A stretch of 64,000 bases of DNA, from the NCBI RefSeq assembly GCF_900188225.1, contig NZ_FZOC01000004.1, forward strand, positions 397,167 through 461,166, given 5' to 3'. This document shows positions 26,111 to 35,194 of this stretch, one piece after another. The DNA is from Humidesulfovibrio mexicanus (lineage in GTDB: Bacteria; Desulfobacterota; Desulfovibrionia; Desulfovibrionales; Desulfovibrionaceae). Numbering within the stretch: position 1 is the first letter of the stretch; every line of letters begins with the position of its first letter. The notes under the pieces were generated by a model. It did no database searches. It saw nothing but the letters and a program-made list of their open reading frames with translations, and was not told where the DNA came from. The translations under genes and the position numbers were made by a program.

Positions 26111-26981
26111 CCAGGGAACGCGGATGCTGGCCCGCTTCCGCGAGGCGCAGCTGCCGGGCATTGCGCGCCTGCGGGCGCTGGCGGCGGCGGACAAGCTGCC
26201 CGAGCCCCTGTCCTTCCCCGACCGGGAGGGGCGGCCCGCCTTCTCCCGCGCCCTGCGCGCGGCCGGAAGCCCCGCCGTCATCGCGGAATACAAGCGCGCC
26301 TCGCCTTCGCGCGGGGTCATCCGCCTGGATCTCTCCCCGCAGGACGTGGCGCGCATGTACGCGCAGAACAACGCCGGTGCCATCTCCGTGCTTACGGAGG
26401 AAGCCCACTTCCAGGGCAGCCTGGACTCTCTGGCCCGGATGGCCTTTGCCGGGCTTCCCTTGCTGCGCAAGGACTTCCTCATCGACCCCGTGCAGGTGCT
26501 GGAGACCGCCGCCACGCCCGCTTCGGCGCTGCTGCTCATCATGCGCATGTTCGAGGGCGCGGACCAGGTGCGCGAGATGCGCGAGCTGGCCCGCGAGCAC
26601 GGCCTGGAGGCCGTGTGCGAGGTCTTCGACGAGGCCGACCTGGACATGGCGCGCTGGGCGGGCGCGGAAATCATCCAGGTGAACAACCGCGATCTGGACA
26701 CCCTTGAAACCAGTCTGGACGTGTCGCGGCGGCTGGTGCGCACGCGCGGGGCGGGCGAGCTGTGGATCAGCGCCAGCGGGCTTTCCGCGCCAGAGCAGGT
26801 GGCCGAGATGGGCGACCTGGGCTTCGACGCCGTGCTGGTGGGCACCTCGCTCATGAGCCAGGCCGACCCCGGCGCGGCGCTTCGCGCCCTGGCCCAGGTG
26901 GGCAGGGACCGCAAGGCCGCCCGCGAGGCCGAGCGCCATGCGCGGCATGAGGCGGCCGGGCGCGGCGGGGGGAACCGCTGA
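26103..26981 (+). CDS. trpC: Indole-3-glycerol phosphate synthase
   Basis: This 292-residue TIM-barrel enzyme closes the indole ring. The motifs are AVIAEYKRASPSRG (substrate phosphate and catalytic Lys), ISVLTEEAHFQGSL, LLRKDFLIDP, IQVNNRDLDTLE, WISASGLS and GFDAVLVGTSLM. It is about 30 residues longer than usual at the C-terminus because of a charged Arg/Ala/Gly-rich tail with no homology expected. It overlaps trpD by eight bases and trpF by one (TGATG-type junction). Not fused to TrpF. Confidence 0.94.
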   Translation: MTSQGTRMLARFREAQLPGIARLRALAAADKLPEPLSFPDREGRPAFSRALRAAGSPAVIAEYKRASPSRGVIRLDLSPQDVARMYAQNNAGAISVLTEEAHFQGSLDSLARMAFAGLPLLRKDFLIDPVQVLETAATPASALLLIMRMFEGADQVREMRELAREHGLEAVCEVFDEADLDMARWAGAEIIQVNNRDLDTLETSLDVSRRLVRTRGAGELWISASGLSAPEQVAEMGDLGFDAVLVGTSLMSQADPGAALRALAQVGRDRKAAREAERHARHEAAGRGGGNR

Positions 26982-27655
26982 TGGACCGCCCGCTGGTCAA
27001 GGTCTGCGGCCAGACGAGCCGCGAGGGCGCGGAGCTGTGCGCGCGCCTGGGGGCCCACATGCTGGGCTTCATCTTCCACCCGGCCAGCCCGCGCAACGTG
27101 GGCCCGGAACTCCCGGCGTCGCTTTCCCTGCCGGGCGTGCTCAAGGTGGGGGTGTTCGTGCGCCAGACCCTGGCCGAAACCCTGGAGCTGCTGCGGGCCG
27201 GGCGGCTGCACGCGGCCCAGCTGCACGGAGGCCAGGATGTGGCCTTCTGCCGCGCCCTGGCCCAGGTGCTGGGGCCGGAACGCGTGCTCAAGGTCGTCTG
27301 GCCAGAACGGGCCGCCAACCAGGACGCCTTCCAGGCGGAACTCGACGCCTTCGCCCCGGTCTGCGGCCGCTTCCTGGCCGATGCGGGCGCTGGCGGCGGC
27401 GGGCATGGCCGGGGCGTCGACGACCGGGCCGCCGCGCTGCTTGAGGCGGCGCGCTTCCCCAGGCCCTGGCTGCTGGCCGGAGGCCTGGGGCCGGAGAGCA
27501 TCGGCCCGGCGCTCTTGCGCTTTGGCCCCGGCCACGGCCCCATAGGCATAGACATCAACTCCGGCGTGGAGTCCGCGCCGGGGGTCAAGGACGAAACACT
27601 GCTGCGCAGGGCCTTCTCCGCCGTGGACGCCCTGCACGCGGCCCAACAACAATAA
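26981..27655 (+). CDS. trpF: Phosphoribosylanthranilate isomerase
   Basis: This 224-residue TIM barrel carries out the Amadori rearrangement of phosphoribosylanthranilate. It shows VKVCGQTSREGA (catalytic Cys; most homologues read KICG.T), LGFIFHPASPRNV, KVGVFVRQ, AAQLHGGQD, FLADAGAGGGGHGRGVD (catalytic Asp region), LLAGGLGPES and GIDINSGVESAPGVKD. Slightly diverged but with key residues kept. It abuts trpC with an overlapping stop/start and is followed after 13 bases by trpB. Confidence 0.93.
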   Translation: MDRPLVKVCGQTSREGAELCARLGAHMLGFIFHPASPRNVGPELPASLSLPGVLKVGVFVRQTLAETLELLRAGRLHAAQLHGGQDVAFCRALAQVLGPERVLKVVWPERAANQDAFQAELDAFAPVCGRFLADAGAGGGGHGRGVDDRAAALLEAARFPRPWLLAGGLGPESIGPALLRFGPGHGPIGIDINSGVESAPGVKDETLLRRAFSAVDALHAAQQQ

Positions 27656-27668
27656 CGAGGTGATTGCC

Positions 27669-28847
27669 GTGAAGAAAGGCTATTTCGGCGACTTCGGAGG
27701 GCAGTTCGTGCCCGAGCTGCTCATGCCGCCCCTGCTTGAACTTGAGGAGGCCATGGAGCGCATCCTGCCCTCGCCCGAGTTCCAGGACGAACTTGCGGAC
27801 ATTCTGGCAAACTTCGTGGGGCGGCCCACCGCGCTGACCTTCTGCCCCAACCTCTCGGCCAAGCTCGGCCTGAACCTCTGGCTCAAGCGCGAGGACCTGG
27901 CCCACGGCGGCGCGCACAAGATCAACAACACCATAGGCCAGGCCCTCTTGGCCAAGAAGCTGGGCAAGACGCGGCTTCTGGCCGAAACCGGCGCGGGCCA
28001 ACACGGCGTGGCCACGGCCCTGGCCGCAGCGCGCCTGGGGCTTGAGTGCACCATCTACATGGGCGCCACGGACGTGGAGCGCCAGAGCCTCAACGTGCGC
28101 CGCATGAAGCTCTTCGGGGCCGAGGTGGTGAGCGTGGAGTCCGGCACCAAGACCCTCAAGGACGCCATCAACGCCGCCCTGCGCGCCTGGATAGCCGACC
28201 AGAAAACCACGCACTACAGCTTCGGCACCGCGGCCGGGCCGCACCCCTTCCCCCTGCTCGTGCGCGAGCTGCAGGCCGTCATCAGCCGCGAGGCGCGCGC
28301 GCAGTTCCTGGCCCAGGCGGGCAGGCTGCCCGACTGCGTGGTGGCCTGCGTGGGCGGCGGCTCCAACGCCATCGGCGCGTTCCACGAGTTCGTGCCCGAC
28401 GCGGGCGTCAAACTTGTGGGCGTGGAGGCCGGGGGCTCCGGCGCGCCCGGCGACTGGCACTCCGCCCCGCTCTCCAAGGAGGGCACGCCCGGCGTGCTGC
28501 ACGGAATGCACACCCAGCTCATCCAGACGCCCGAGGGCCAGATCCTGCCCTCGCACTCCATCGCCCCGGGCCTGGACTACCCCGGCGTGGGGCCGGAGCA
28601 CGCGGCCTACCAGGCCAGCGGCCGCGCCACCTACGTGTGCGTCAACGACGACGTGGCCCTGGACGCCTTCCTGGAGCTCTCGCGGCACGAGGGCATCATG
28701 CCCGCGCTGGAGAGCTCCCACGCCCTGGGCTGGGTGCTCAAGAACGCGCAGGCCCTGCCCCCCGGCTCCCATGTCATGGTCTGCCTGTCCGGACGCGGCG
28801 ACAAGGACCTGGACATCGTCAACGACTATCTCTCGCGCAAGGCATAG
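27669..28847 (+). CDS. trpB: Tryptophan synthase beta chain
   Basis: This 392-residue PLP enzyme makes tryptophan from indole and serine. I choose GTG 27669 (MKKGYFGDFGGQFVPELL), which follows CGAGGTG; another GTG lies nine bases upstream. The PLP Lys is in KREDLAHGGAHKINN, the phosphate loop is CVGGGSNAIGAFH, and ETGAGQHGVATALAAA and GRGDKDLD are present. These mark it as the usual TrpB1 type, partner of TrpA, rather than TrpB2. It precedes trpA by 11 bases. Confidence 0.96.
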   Translation: MKKGYFGDFGGQFVPELLMPPLLELEEAMERILPSPEFQDELADILANFVGRPTALTFCPNLSAKLGLNLWLKREDLAHGGAHKINNTIGQALLAKKLGKTRLLAETGAGQHGVATALAAARLGLECTIYMGATDVERQSLNVRRMKLFGAEVVSVESGTKTLKDAINAALRAWIADQKTTHYSFGTAAGPHPFPLLVRELQAVISREARAQFLAQAGRLPDCVVACVGGGSNAIGAFHEFVPDAGVKLVGVEAGGSGAPGDWHSAPLSKEGTPGVLHGMHTQLIQTPEGQILPSHSIAPGLDYPGVGPEHAAYQASGRATYVCVNDDVALDAFLELSRHEGIMPALESSHALGWVLKNAQALPPGSHVMVCLSGRGDKDLDIVNDYLSRKA

Positions 28848-28858
28848 GAACGCACGCC

Positions 28859-29638
28859 ATGAGCACCGACATCCTCACCAAACGCATCGCGGCCGCCCGC
28901 GCGGCTGGCCGCCTGGCCCTCGTCCCCTTCCTGCCCGCGGGCTACCCGGACAAACAGCGCTTCTGGGACGAAATCGACGCGCTGGACGCCTCGGGCGCGG
29001 ACGTCATCGAAATCGGAATGCCCTTCTCCGACCCCGTGGCCGACGGCCCCGTGGTGGAACATGCCTCGCTCCAATGCCTGGAGGCCGGGGTGAATCTCAA
29101 GTGGGTCCTGGCCGAACTGGCCGCGCGCAAGGGCCGCTACACGGCCGGGCTGGTCCTGATGGGCTACCTGAACCCGGTGTTGCAGTATGGGCTGGCCGCC
29201 TTCGCCCGCGACGCCGCCAGCGCCGGGGTCCACGGCGTCATCCTGGCCGACGTGCCCTTCGAGGAGAGCGGCCTCATCCGCCAGGCCCTGGAGCCGGAAG
29301 GGCTGGCGCTCATCCCGCTGGTGGGACTGAACACCCTGCCCGGGCGCATGGCCCTGTACGCAAGCCAGGCGCGCGGCTTCGCCTACTTCGTGTCCGTGCT
29401 GGGCACCACGGGTGTGCGCAGCCAATTCGACACCGGCCTGCCGCCGGAGGTGCGCGAAGGCCTGGCTCGCGCCAAAGAGGCCTTCGCCGTGCCCGTGGCC
29501 CTGGGCTTCGGCCTCAAGCACCCGGACCAGCTGAAGGAACTCGACGGACTGGTGGACGCGGCCGTGTTCGGCAGCGCCCTCATCCGGCACATCGCCCAGG
29601 GCGGCGACTCCGCCGGGTTCATGAAGGTATGGAAATAG
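28859..29638 (+). CDS. trpA: Tryptophan synthase alpha chain
   Basis: This 259-residue TIM barrel cleaves indole-3-glycerol phosphate and passes indole to TrpB. It starts at ATG 28859. Landmarks are LVPFLPAGYPDKQ, VIEIGMPFSDPVADGPVVEHAS (catalytic Glu and Asp region), GVILADVPFEES, YFVSVLGTTGVRS (usually S..G.TG.R) and VPVALGFGLKHPDQ (usually GFGI). It is the last gene of the supra-operon and is followed within 10 bases by a GC-rich hairpin. Confidence 0.95.
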   Translation: MSTDILTKRIAAARAAGRLALVPFLPAGYPDKQRFWDEIDALDASGADVIEIGMPFSDPVADGPVVEHASLQCLEAGVNLKWVLAELAARKGRYTAGLVLMGYLNPVLQYGLAAFARDAASAGVHGVILADVPFEESGLIRQALEPEGLALIPLVGLNTLPGRMALYASQARGFAYFVSVLGTTGVRSQFDTGLPPEVREGLARAKEAFAVPVALGFGLKHPDQLKELDGLVDAAVFGSALIRHIAQGGDSAGFMKVWK

Positions 29639-29646
29639 GGTGAACC

Positions 29647-29672
29647 GGGGGAGGCGCAAGAGCCTCCCCCCC
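29647..29672. terminator. Bidirectional terminator after trpA
   Basis: GGGGGAGGC (29647-29655) pairs with GCCTCCCCC (29662-29670) with a six-base loop. It lies between the trpA stop and the stop of the convergent MFS gene. The downstream tract is C-rich rather than T-rich, so termination efficiency is uncertain. Confidence 0.6.
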
Positions 29673-30967
29673 TAGCGCCCCCGCGTCACCCACAGGATTG
29701 CGCAGCCGCCCAGGGCCATGACCCCGGCGATGAACAGGAAGCCCATGTGGTGGCTGCCGGTGGCGTCGCGCACCACGCCCACCAGGGTCGGGCCCACAAA
29801 GCCGCCCGCGTTGCCGATGGAGTTGATGAGCGCCACGCCGCCCGCGGACGCCGCTCCGGAGAGGAATCCCGTGGGAATGGTCCAGAAGGGGCCAAGCATC
29901 CCCCACAGGCCCATGGTCGCCAGGGTGAAGCAGCACAGGCTCCACCAGGGCGCGTGGTCCGCCCCCAGCCAGTGGCCCACGGGCAGGAGGCTCAGCGCAA
30001 AACCCAATGCGCTGGCCAGAAGCGGCCCGGCCGTGTGCCAGCGGCGCTCGCCCGTGCGGTCCGAGCGCCTGCCCACAAGAATCATGCCCACCACCCCGCC
30101 CAGGTAGGGAATGGCCGAAAGCAGCCCCACGCGCACGGGCTGCGCACCGGGGCCAAGGATCTCCGCAATGAGTGTGGGCATCCACATGACCAGCCCGTAC
30201 ATGCCCACGCACAGGGCGAAGTAGGCGGCGGAAAGCAGCCACACGCGCGAATCCAACGCCAGACCGCGCAGCACAGCGCCGAGCCGCCCGCGCTCCTGCT
30301 CCGGGGCCTGGGCCAGCTCTGCGGCCAAGGCCTCGCGCTCGGACGGAGAAAGCCAACGGGCGTCGCCAGGGCCATTGGGCAGCAGCCACAGCACGGAGAA
30401 CCCCAGCAGCACCGCGGGCACGCCCTCCAGCACGAACATCCAGCGCCAGCCCTCCAGCCCCCAGGCTCCGTGCAGGCCCAGCAGCCAGCCCGAGAGCGGC
30501 GCGCCCACCATGCCGGCCACTGGCGTTGCGGCCATGAACAGGGCCACGGCCCTGGCGCGGTGCGCAGGCGGATACCAGAGGGTGAGGTAGTAGATGACGC
30601 CGGGCAGGAACCCGGCCTCGGCCACGCCCAACAAAAAGCGCAGCAGGTGGAAGGACCAGGCCGCATGCACCAGGGCCATGCAGCAAGCGGCCAGCCCCCA
30701 GGTGACCATGATGCGCGCGATCCACAGGCGCGCGCCCACGCGACGCAAAATCAGGTTGCTCGGCACCTCGAACAGCACGTAGCCCGCAAAGAACATGCCC
30801 GCGCCCAGGCCGAACACCGAACTGGTGAACCCAAGCGTCTCCGTAAGCCCATGGGCCGCAAAGGAGACGTTGACGCGGTCCAGGTAGGCCACAACGTAAA
30901 GCACGAACAAATAGGGCAGAAGCCGCAGGTCGATCTTGCGGCGCAGGCAGGTGTGGGATGGCGTCAT
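29672..30967 (-). CDS. MFS transporter, anion:cation symporter (ACS) family
   Basis: This 431-residue inner-membrane protein has 12 predicted membrane segments. The first helix ends in YLDRVNVSFAA, and AEAGFLPGVIYYLTLWYPPAHRARA follows; both are characteristic of the ACS/phthalate-permease family (GudP, ExuT, NanT-like relatives) that takes up organic anions with protons. Substrate cannot be told from sequence. It is convergent with trpA and is the last core gene before the element A attachment site, so it is unlikely to belong to the aromatic pathway. Confidence 0.8.
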   Translation of the reverse strand: MTPSHTCLRRKIDLRLLPYLFVLYVVAYLDRVNVSFAAHGLTETLGFTSSVFGLGAGMFFAGYVLFEVPSNLILRRVGARLWIARIMVTWGLAACCMALVHAAWSFHLLRFLLGVAEAGFLPGVIYYLTLWYPPAHRARAVALFMAATPVAGMVGAPLSGWLLGLHGAWGLEGWRWMFVLEGVPAVLLGFSVLWLLPNGPGDARWLSPSEREALAAELAQAPEQERGRLGAVLRGLALDSRVWLLSAAYFALCVGMYGLVMWMPTLIAEILGPGAQPVRVGLLSAIPYLGGVVGMILVGRRSDRTGERRWHTAGPLLASALGFALSLLPVGHWLGADHAPWWSLCCFTLATMGLWGMLGPFWTIPTGFLSGAASAGGVALINSIGNAGGFVGPTLVGVVRDATGSHHMGFLFIAGVMALGGCAILWVTRGR

Positions 30968-31155
30968 GCGCCACGTCTAGCGCAGGCGCGCCGGGATGGG
31001 AAGCGCCCCGGCGCCTGGGCTGCGTCCCACGATGCTCCGCACCGCAACGCCCGTGGAACAGGTGGCGGTCGGTGCCATCCCCCGCCGAGGATGCCGCCCG
31101 TAAGCTTGGGCCCTCTGCATACAACAGGAAAGAGGGAATAGGCAAATTGGGGAAA

Positions 31156-31172
31156 AAATGGCGGAGAGGGTG
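31156..31172. repeat. Left attachment repeat of element A
   Basis: AAATGGCGGAGAGGGTG is identical to 53119-53135, and its last 15 bases also occur at the 3' end of tRNA-Ser (63895-63909). It marks the core-side junction of the island. Confidence 0.8.
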
Positions 31173-31353
31173 TCAGTCGAATTGATCTCGGTATGCTAAG
31201 CGTGGCAACGGTTATCCTGAATGTGGAAAAATGTGTGATACCAATAGTGATACCAACAATTATTGGGCTGTAGCTGGACGCCGGTGGACAATCAGGACTT
31301 GCTGGTTTGTATACTCTGGCACTCTGGGAGTGCTCGCCATCTTGTTTCCCGAA
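31173..31353. repeat. Left-end non-coding region with two integrase arm-type repeats
   Basis: GTGATACC occurs at 31235-31242 and 31247-31254 as direct repeats (each followed by AA, 12-base period). The same octamer occurs four times at the other end of the element. No gene is visible between the left repeat and the metallopeptidase stop at 31354. Confidence 0.6.
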
Positions 31354-32097
31354 TCATACCAGGTGCCAGTCTTCGTGCCCCAACGGCACTTCCTTCAGAA
31401 GATCCCTGCATTGCCGCCATTGTGGCATGAATTGGTCTAATAGCTCCATGAACCGTTCGTTGTGGTGCCGTTCGAGCAGATGGACGAGTTCATGGACCAG
31501 GACGTACTCCAGGCACAGGGTGGGCCGTTTTGCCAATTCCAAGTTGAGCCAGATGCGGCGGGCCTTGATTGAGCAGCTCCCCCATTTGGTCCTCATCTTC
31601 TTGATGCCCCAAGAGGATGCCTGCACGCCGATAATGGCCTGCCACTTCTCGAGGAGAGGTGGCAGGAGGAGCTTGAGCTGCTGCCGATACCACCTGAGCA
31701 GAATGGCCTCCCGTTGCTCCTGGGAGGACCCTGGACGAGCGAAGATGTCTATGGTGCCGATGCCGCGCAGGCTCACCTGGGATGGACCTGGGCGTTCATG
31801 TAAGCGCAGCCGATACCTTTGGCCCAAGAAATAGTGGCTTTCCCCGTTGATCATCTCACGTTGTGACTGCCTGGGCTGGTCCCGGAACCGGGCCTTGTGC
31901 TTCTTGACCCATGCCAGCTTTTCGATCACCGCCAAACGCACGGCCTCATCGCTCAGCACTAAGGGTGCCGCAACCCTTACTCTACCGTTGGGCGGATAGA
32001 CTCCGAGGTGCAGGTTCTTGATGTCCTTGCGAACCACTTCGACCCTGATACCTCCTACCGTGATGTGGTAAGGGCTAGTGGACGGTGCGGTAGTCAT
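31354..32097 (-). CDS. YgjP-family (DUF45) zinc metallopeptidase linked to type I restriction
   Basis: This 247-residue protein contains VLVHELVHLLERHHNERF, an HExxH-type zinc site, preceded by MRTKWGSCS and IWLNLELAKRP, the pattern of the YgjP-like metallopeptidases commonly encoded beside type I hsd genes. Its function is not established; a role in regulating or turning over the restriction complex is a guess. I take ATG 32097 over the TTG at 32118. It overlaps the 3' end of hsdR by 23 bases and is the last gene of the leftward hsd operon. Confidence 0.8.
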   Translation of the reverse strand: MTTAPSTSPYHITVGGIRVEVVRKDIKNLHLGVYPPNGRVRVAAPLVLSDEAVRLAVIEKLAWVKKHKARFRDQPRQSQREMINGESHYFLGQRYRLRLHERPGPSQVSLRGIGTIDIFARPGSSQEQREAILLRWYRQQLKLLLPPLLEKWQAIIGVQASSWGIKKMRTKWGSCSIKARRIWLNLELAKRPTLCLEYVLVHELVHLLERHHNERFMELLDQFMPQWRQCRDLLKEVPLGHEDWHLV

Positions 32098-35000
32098 TTT
32101 GATGCTTCGCGAGCTCAAGTATCTGGTTGGTCAGCTCTTCATCGCCCAGCACAGATCGGATCGCGTTTCGAACTAGCTTGGTCTTGCCAGGGTGATTCCA
32201 CCAGTCGTCCTGAACCTTGGCAAGGATTGCAGCATTCACTGACAGGGCCTGCCCTTCATGGCGGCCCAGGTTGTTGTAGAGTGCCCTCTGTGCAGCTGTC
32301 CTGACCTCTGGGGGGTAGCCGCCTGGCCCCCCTCCCGGAGTGTTTGCATCCCGCGTCAAAGCGGCGATCTTGGCGAGGTATTCCTTGTAGTTCAGCACTC
32401 CAGTCCGCCTCTGCTCGATCAGGGCATCCAGCAGCTTGGACATTTGCTCGTAGTATGCCGGGTCCACAGGTGCCTCGTTTGTGATGAGCTTTCGGACGTT
32501 GTTTTCGATGGTCTCGGCAACCGCCTCCTCACTCTTCCTGATACTCTTTGGCAACTGCTCTACGGCGTCAGGGCCACGATCCACGATGAGCTGAATCAGG
32601 CTCATGTCATCGAAGGCAGAAATCTTTTCGCTCTCTTCAGCGCGGATGTAGGTGTCTATGAGGTGGCGCATGGCTGGCTCGTAAGCCTTCAAGTCGATAT
32701 AGTCGCTGCTGGCCACCCGAATCATGTCACGGACCTTGACGAAGTGGTCCACTTCATCCTTGATGGTTTGGATTTCCGCCGAGCTATAACCAGCCTCGAC
32801 TAACTCGTTAGCGATGTTGGCATAGGCCCGCAGCAGGGCGGCCACGAACTTGTAGAGCTTCAGGCGCAGCGCTTCATTGTTCTTGAGCTGCTCGGCATTC
32901 CCGGATTCTTTGGCGCAGAAGTAATGCCTGTAAGCGTCCTCGTCTCTTGGGGGAGCCACTGGTTCGCAGAGGGCCTTGACCGCCTCGCGGGCCTCCTCCA
33001 GGTCCTCCCGCGCATGTTCCAGGCGGTTCTCCAGCAGGCCCTTCACGTCGTCCTTGTCGTACCCATCCAGCGCTCCGCTGGTGTAGTCCTGCACCGCCCC
33101 TTCCAGGCTCTTGAACAGGTCTTTGTAGTCGATAATGTAACCGTATTCCTTGGAATCGCCGTCAAGCCGGTTCACGCGGCAGATGGCTTGAAACAGGCCG
33201 TGGTCCCTCATCTGCTTGTCGATGTAGAGGTAGGTGGCCGAGGGCGCATCAAATCCGGTGAGCAGCTTGTCCACCACGATCAACAGCTTCATCTGCCCAG
33301 GCTCGTCGATGAACTTCTTCTTCACCTCCAGTTCGAACCGCTCGACCTTGCTGACGGCTTTCTCCACTGGTTCATCGAACCAGTCGGCCAGCATCTGTGA
33401 GTAGACCTGGTATTTTAGTAGGTTATCGGTCTCACCCTCGCCTGTGGCCTCGCCCTTCGTGTCGGCCACAGAAGGTGCGTAGCTGGTGATGATGGCACAT
33501 TTCCCTTTCAGCTCGCCTTTGGCAAACAACTCGTAGAACTTGCACGCTTCGTAGATGCTGCCAGCCACAAGCATGGCATTGCCATGGCCGTCCATCAGGC
33601 GTGGCTTTCGATTCATGTCCAGCAGAATGTCGGCAACGATCTTCTCCAACCTGTCCTGGCAGGAGAGCAGCCGCTGCATGGTGCCCCATTTCGTCTTGAG
33701 TTGTGCCTTGGCTAGGTCGTTTAGGCCCTGGGTCTTGGCATCAAACCACTGATCGATTTTAGTCGTGTTGGTGAGCGACTGGTCGATGTCCCGAGCCTCA
33801 TAGCGCAGGTCCAGCACAACGCCTTCACGCACGGCCTGGTCGAACTTGTAGGTGTGGATGTAGCGGCCAAAGACCTCGATACTCTTCTGCTTGTCTGCTT
33901 TGAGCAATGGCGTGCCGGTGAAACCGATGAACAGCGCGTTCGGCAGCAGCGTCTTCATGGCCTGGTGCAAGTCACCGGACTGTGTGCGATGGCACTCGTC
34001 CACGAACACATGGATGTCACCCTTGGCCTTGAAATCTGGCGGCAAGGACTGGATGGCCTTGATGAAGTCCTTGGTCCCTTCGTCGCTCTCCTCGTTCCCG
34101 TTCTGCTTGCCTCCGAACTTGTGGATGAGCGAGCAGAGCAGAGACTTGTCGAGCGCATTGAGCTGGGCCACGAGGTCCGCGCCGCTTGAGGTACGGTAGA
34201 TGTCCTCATGGACGCCCCGGAAGACCTTCTCGATCTGCTCGTCCAGCTCGGTCCGGTCGGTGATGATGAGCACCCGCGCCGCCGGGTTATTCTCTCGTAT
34301 CCACTTAGCCAGCCAGACCATAGTGAGCGACTTGCCGCTGCCCTGCGTATGCCAGATGATGCCGCCCTCGCGCTGGTGGAGCGCGTCCTGGGCAGCCTTC
34401 ACGCCGAAATATTGGTTCTGGCGACAAACCTTTTTGGTCCCGGCGTCGAACACCACAAAGTCGTGGATCAGCTCCAGCAGGCGCGCTTTCTCGCACACCT
34501 GTAGCAGGTGCCGGTCCAGCAGATTGGCCTCGCTGGTGTAAGCGCCGGTGTCCTCCACCCAGGTCAGGTAATACTTCTCAGGAGTCTCAATGGTGCCATA
34601 ACGCAGGCCTTGGGAGTCGTTGCCCGCCATAACCCACTGCATGGTGGAGAAGAAAGGCTGGATGAAGGCCTTCTTTTGGTTGTCCAGGTTCTGGCGGATG
34701 CCCTCGGCCATGGATACGGTGGAGCGCTTCAGCTCCAGCACGCCAAGGGCGATGCCGTTGACGTAGAGCACAATGTCGGGCCGCTTGGTGCTGGCCTTGG
34801 CGTCCACGCCTGTGATCGTCACCTCTTCGGCAATGGCGAAGTGGTTGTTCTCCGGGTGCTTCCAATCGATGAGCCAGACCGTGACGTGGTTCTCGCCTGC
34901 GCCGGGCTGAACATTCACGCCGTAGCGCAGCATCTCGTAGACGGCCTTGTTGCGGTCGTAGAGGTGCTTGCTGGTGTCGCCCGCAACCGTAACCAGCTTG

Positions 35001-35191
35001 TGCAACGCCCGGCTGATGAGTGTGCCGCTGGTGCCCTGCTGCTCCAGCCAGGCCGTGAGCAAGCCCTGCTCGATGTTGGCGTTGCCGGGCCTGTCGATCC
35101 AGTTGCCAAGGTAGGCGTAGCCCAGGCGCTGTTGGAACAGCTTGATGACCCGCTCCTGCGTTTTCTTCTCGATCTGGCCGACGCTGCCCAT
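32075..35191 (-). CDS. hsdR: Type I restriction enzyme R subunit (HsdR)
   Basis: This 1038-residue motor-nuclease translocates and cleaves DNA unmethylated at the HsdS target. The N-terminal nuclease has RPDIVLYVNGIALGVLELKRS (PD-(D/E)xK). The SF2 translocase has Walker A HTQGSGKSLTM, DECH-type VDECHRTQSGD and GFTGTPLL, then a helicase C domain with VDKLLTGFDAPSATYLY and QAICRVNRLD. Length is typical. It starts four bases from the end of the DUF91 nuclease gene, in one operon with hsdM and hsdS. Confidence 0.93.
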   Translation of the reverse strand: MGSVGQIEKKTQERVIKLFQQRLGYAYLGNWIDRPGNANIEQGLLTAWLEQQGTSGTLISRALHKLVTVAGDTSKHLYDRNKAVYEMLRYGVNVQPGAGENHVTVWLIDWKHPENNHFAIAEEVTITGVDAKASTKRPDIVLYVNGIALGVLELKRSTVSMAEGIRQNLDNQKKAFIQPFFSTMQWVMAGNDSQGLRYGTIETPEKYYLTWVEDTGAYTSEANLLDRHLLQVCEKARLLELIHDFVVFDAGTKKVCRQNQYFGVKAAQDALHQREGGIIWHTQGSGKSLTMVWLAKWIRENNPAARVLIITDRTELDEQIEKVFRGVHEDIYRTSSGADLVAQLNALDKSLLCSLIHKFGGKQNGNEESDEGTKDFIKAIQSLPPDFKAKGDIHVFVDECHRTQSGDLHQAMKTLLPNALFIGFTGTPLLKADKQKSIEVFGRYIHTYKFDQAVREGVVLDLRYEARDIDQSLTNTTKIDQWFDAKTQGLNDLAKAQLKTKWGTMQRLLSCQDRLEKIVADILLDMNRKPRLMDGHGNAMLVAGSIYEACKFYELFAKGELKGKCAIITSYAPSVADTKGEATGEGETDNLLKYQVYSQMLADWFDEPVEKAVSKVERFELEVKKKFIDEPGQMKLLIVVDKLLTGFDAPSATYLYIDKQMRDHGLFQAICRVNRLDGDSKEYGYIIDYKDLFKSLEGAVQDYTSGALDGYDKDDVKGLLENRLEHAREDLEEAREAVKALCEPVAPPRDEDAYRHYFCAKESGNAEQLKNNEALRLKLYKFVAALLRAYANIANELVEAGYSSAEIQTIKDEVDHFVKVRDMIRVASSDYIDLKAYEPAMRHLIDTYIRAEESEKISAFDDMSLIQLIVDRGPDAVEQLPKSIRKSEEAVAETIENNVRKLITNEAPVDPAYYEQMSKLLDALIEQRRTGVLNYKEYLAKIAALTRDANTPGGGPGGYPPEVRTAAQRALYNNLGRHEGQALSVNAAILAKVQDDWWNHPGKTKLVRNAIRSVLGDEELTNQILELAKHQNDYRTVH

Positions 35192-35194
35192 GGC

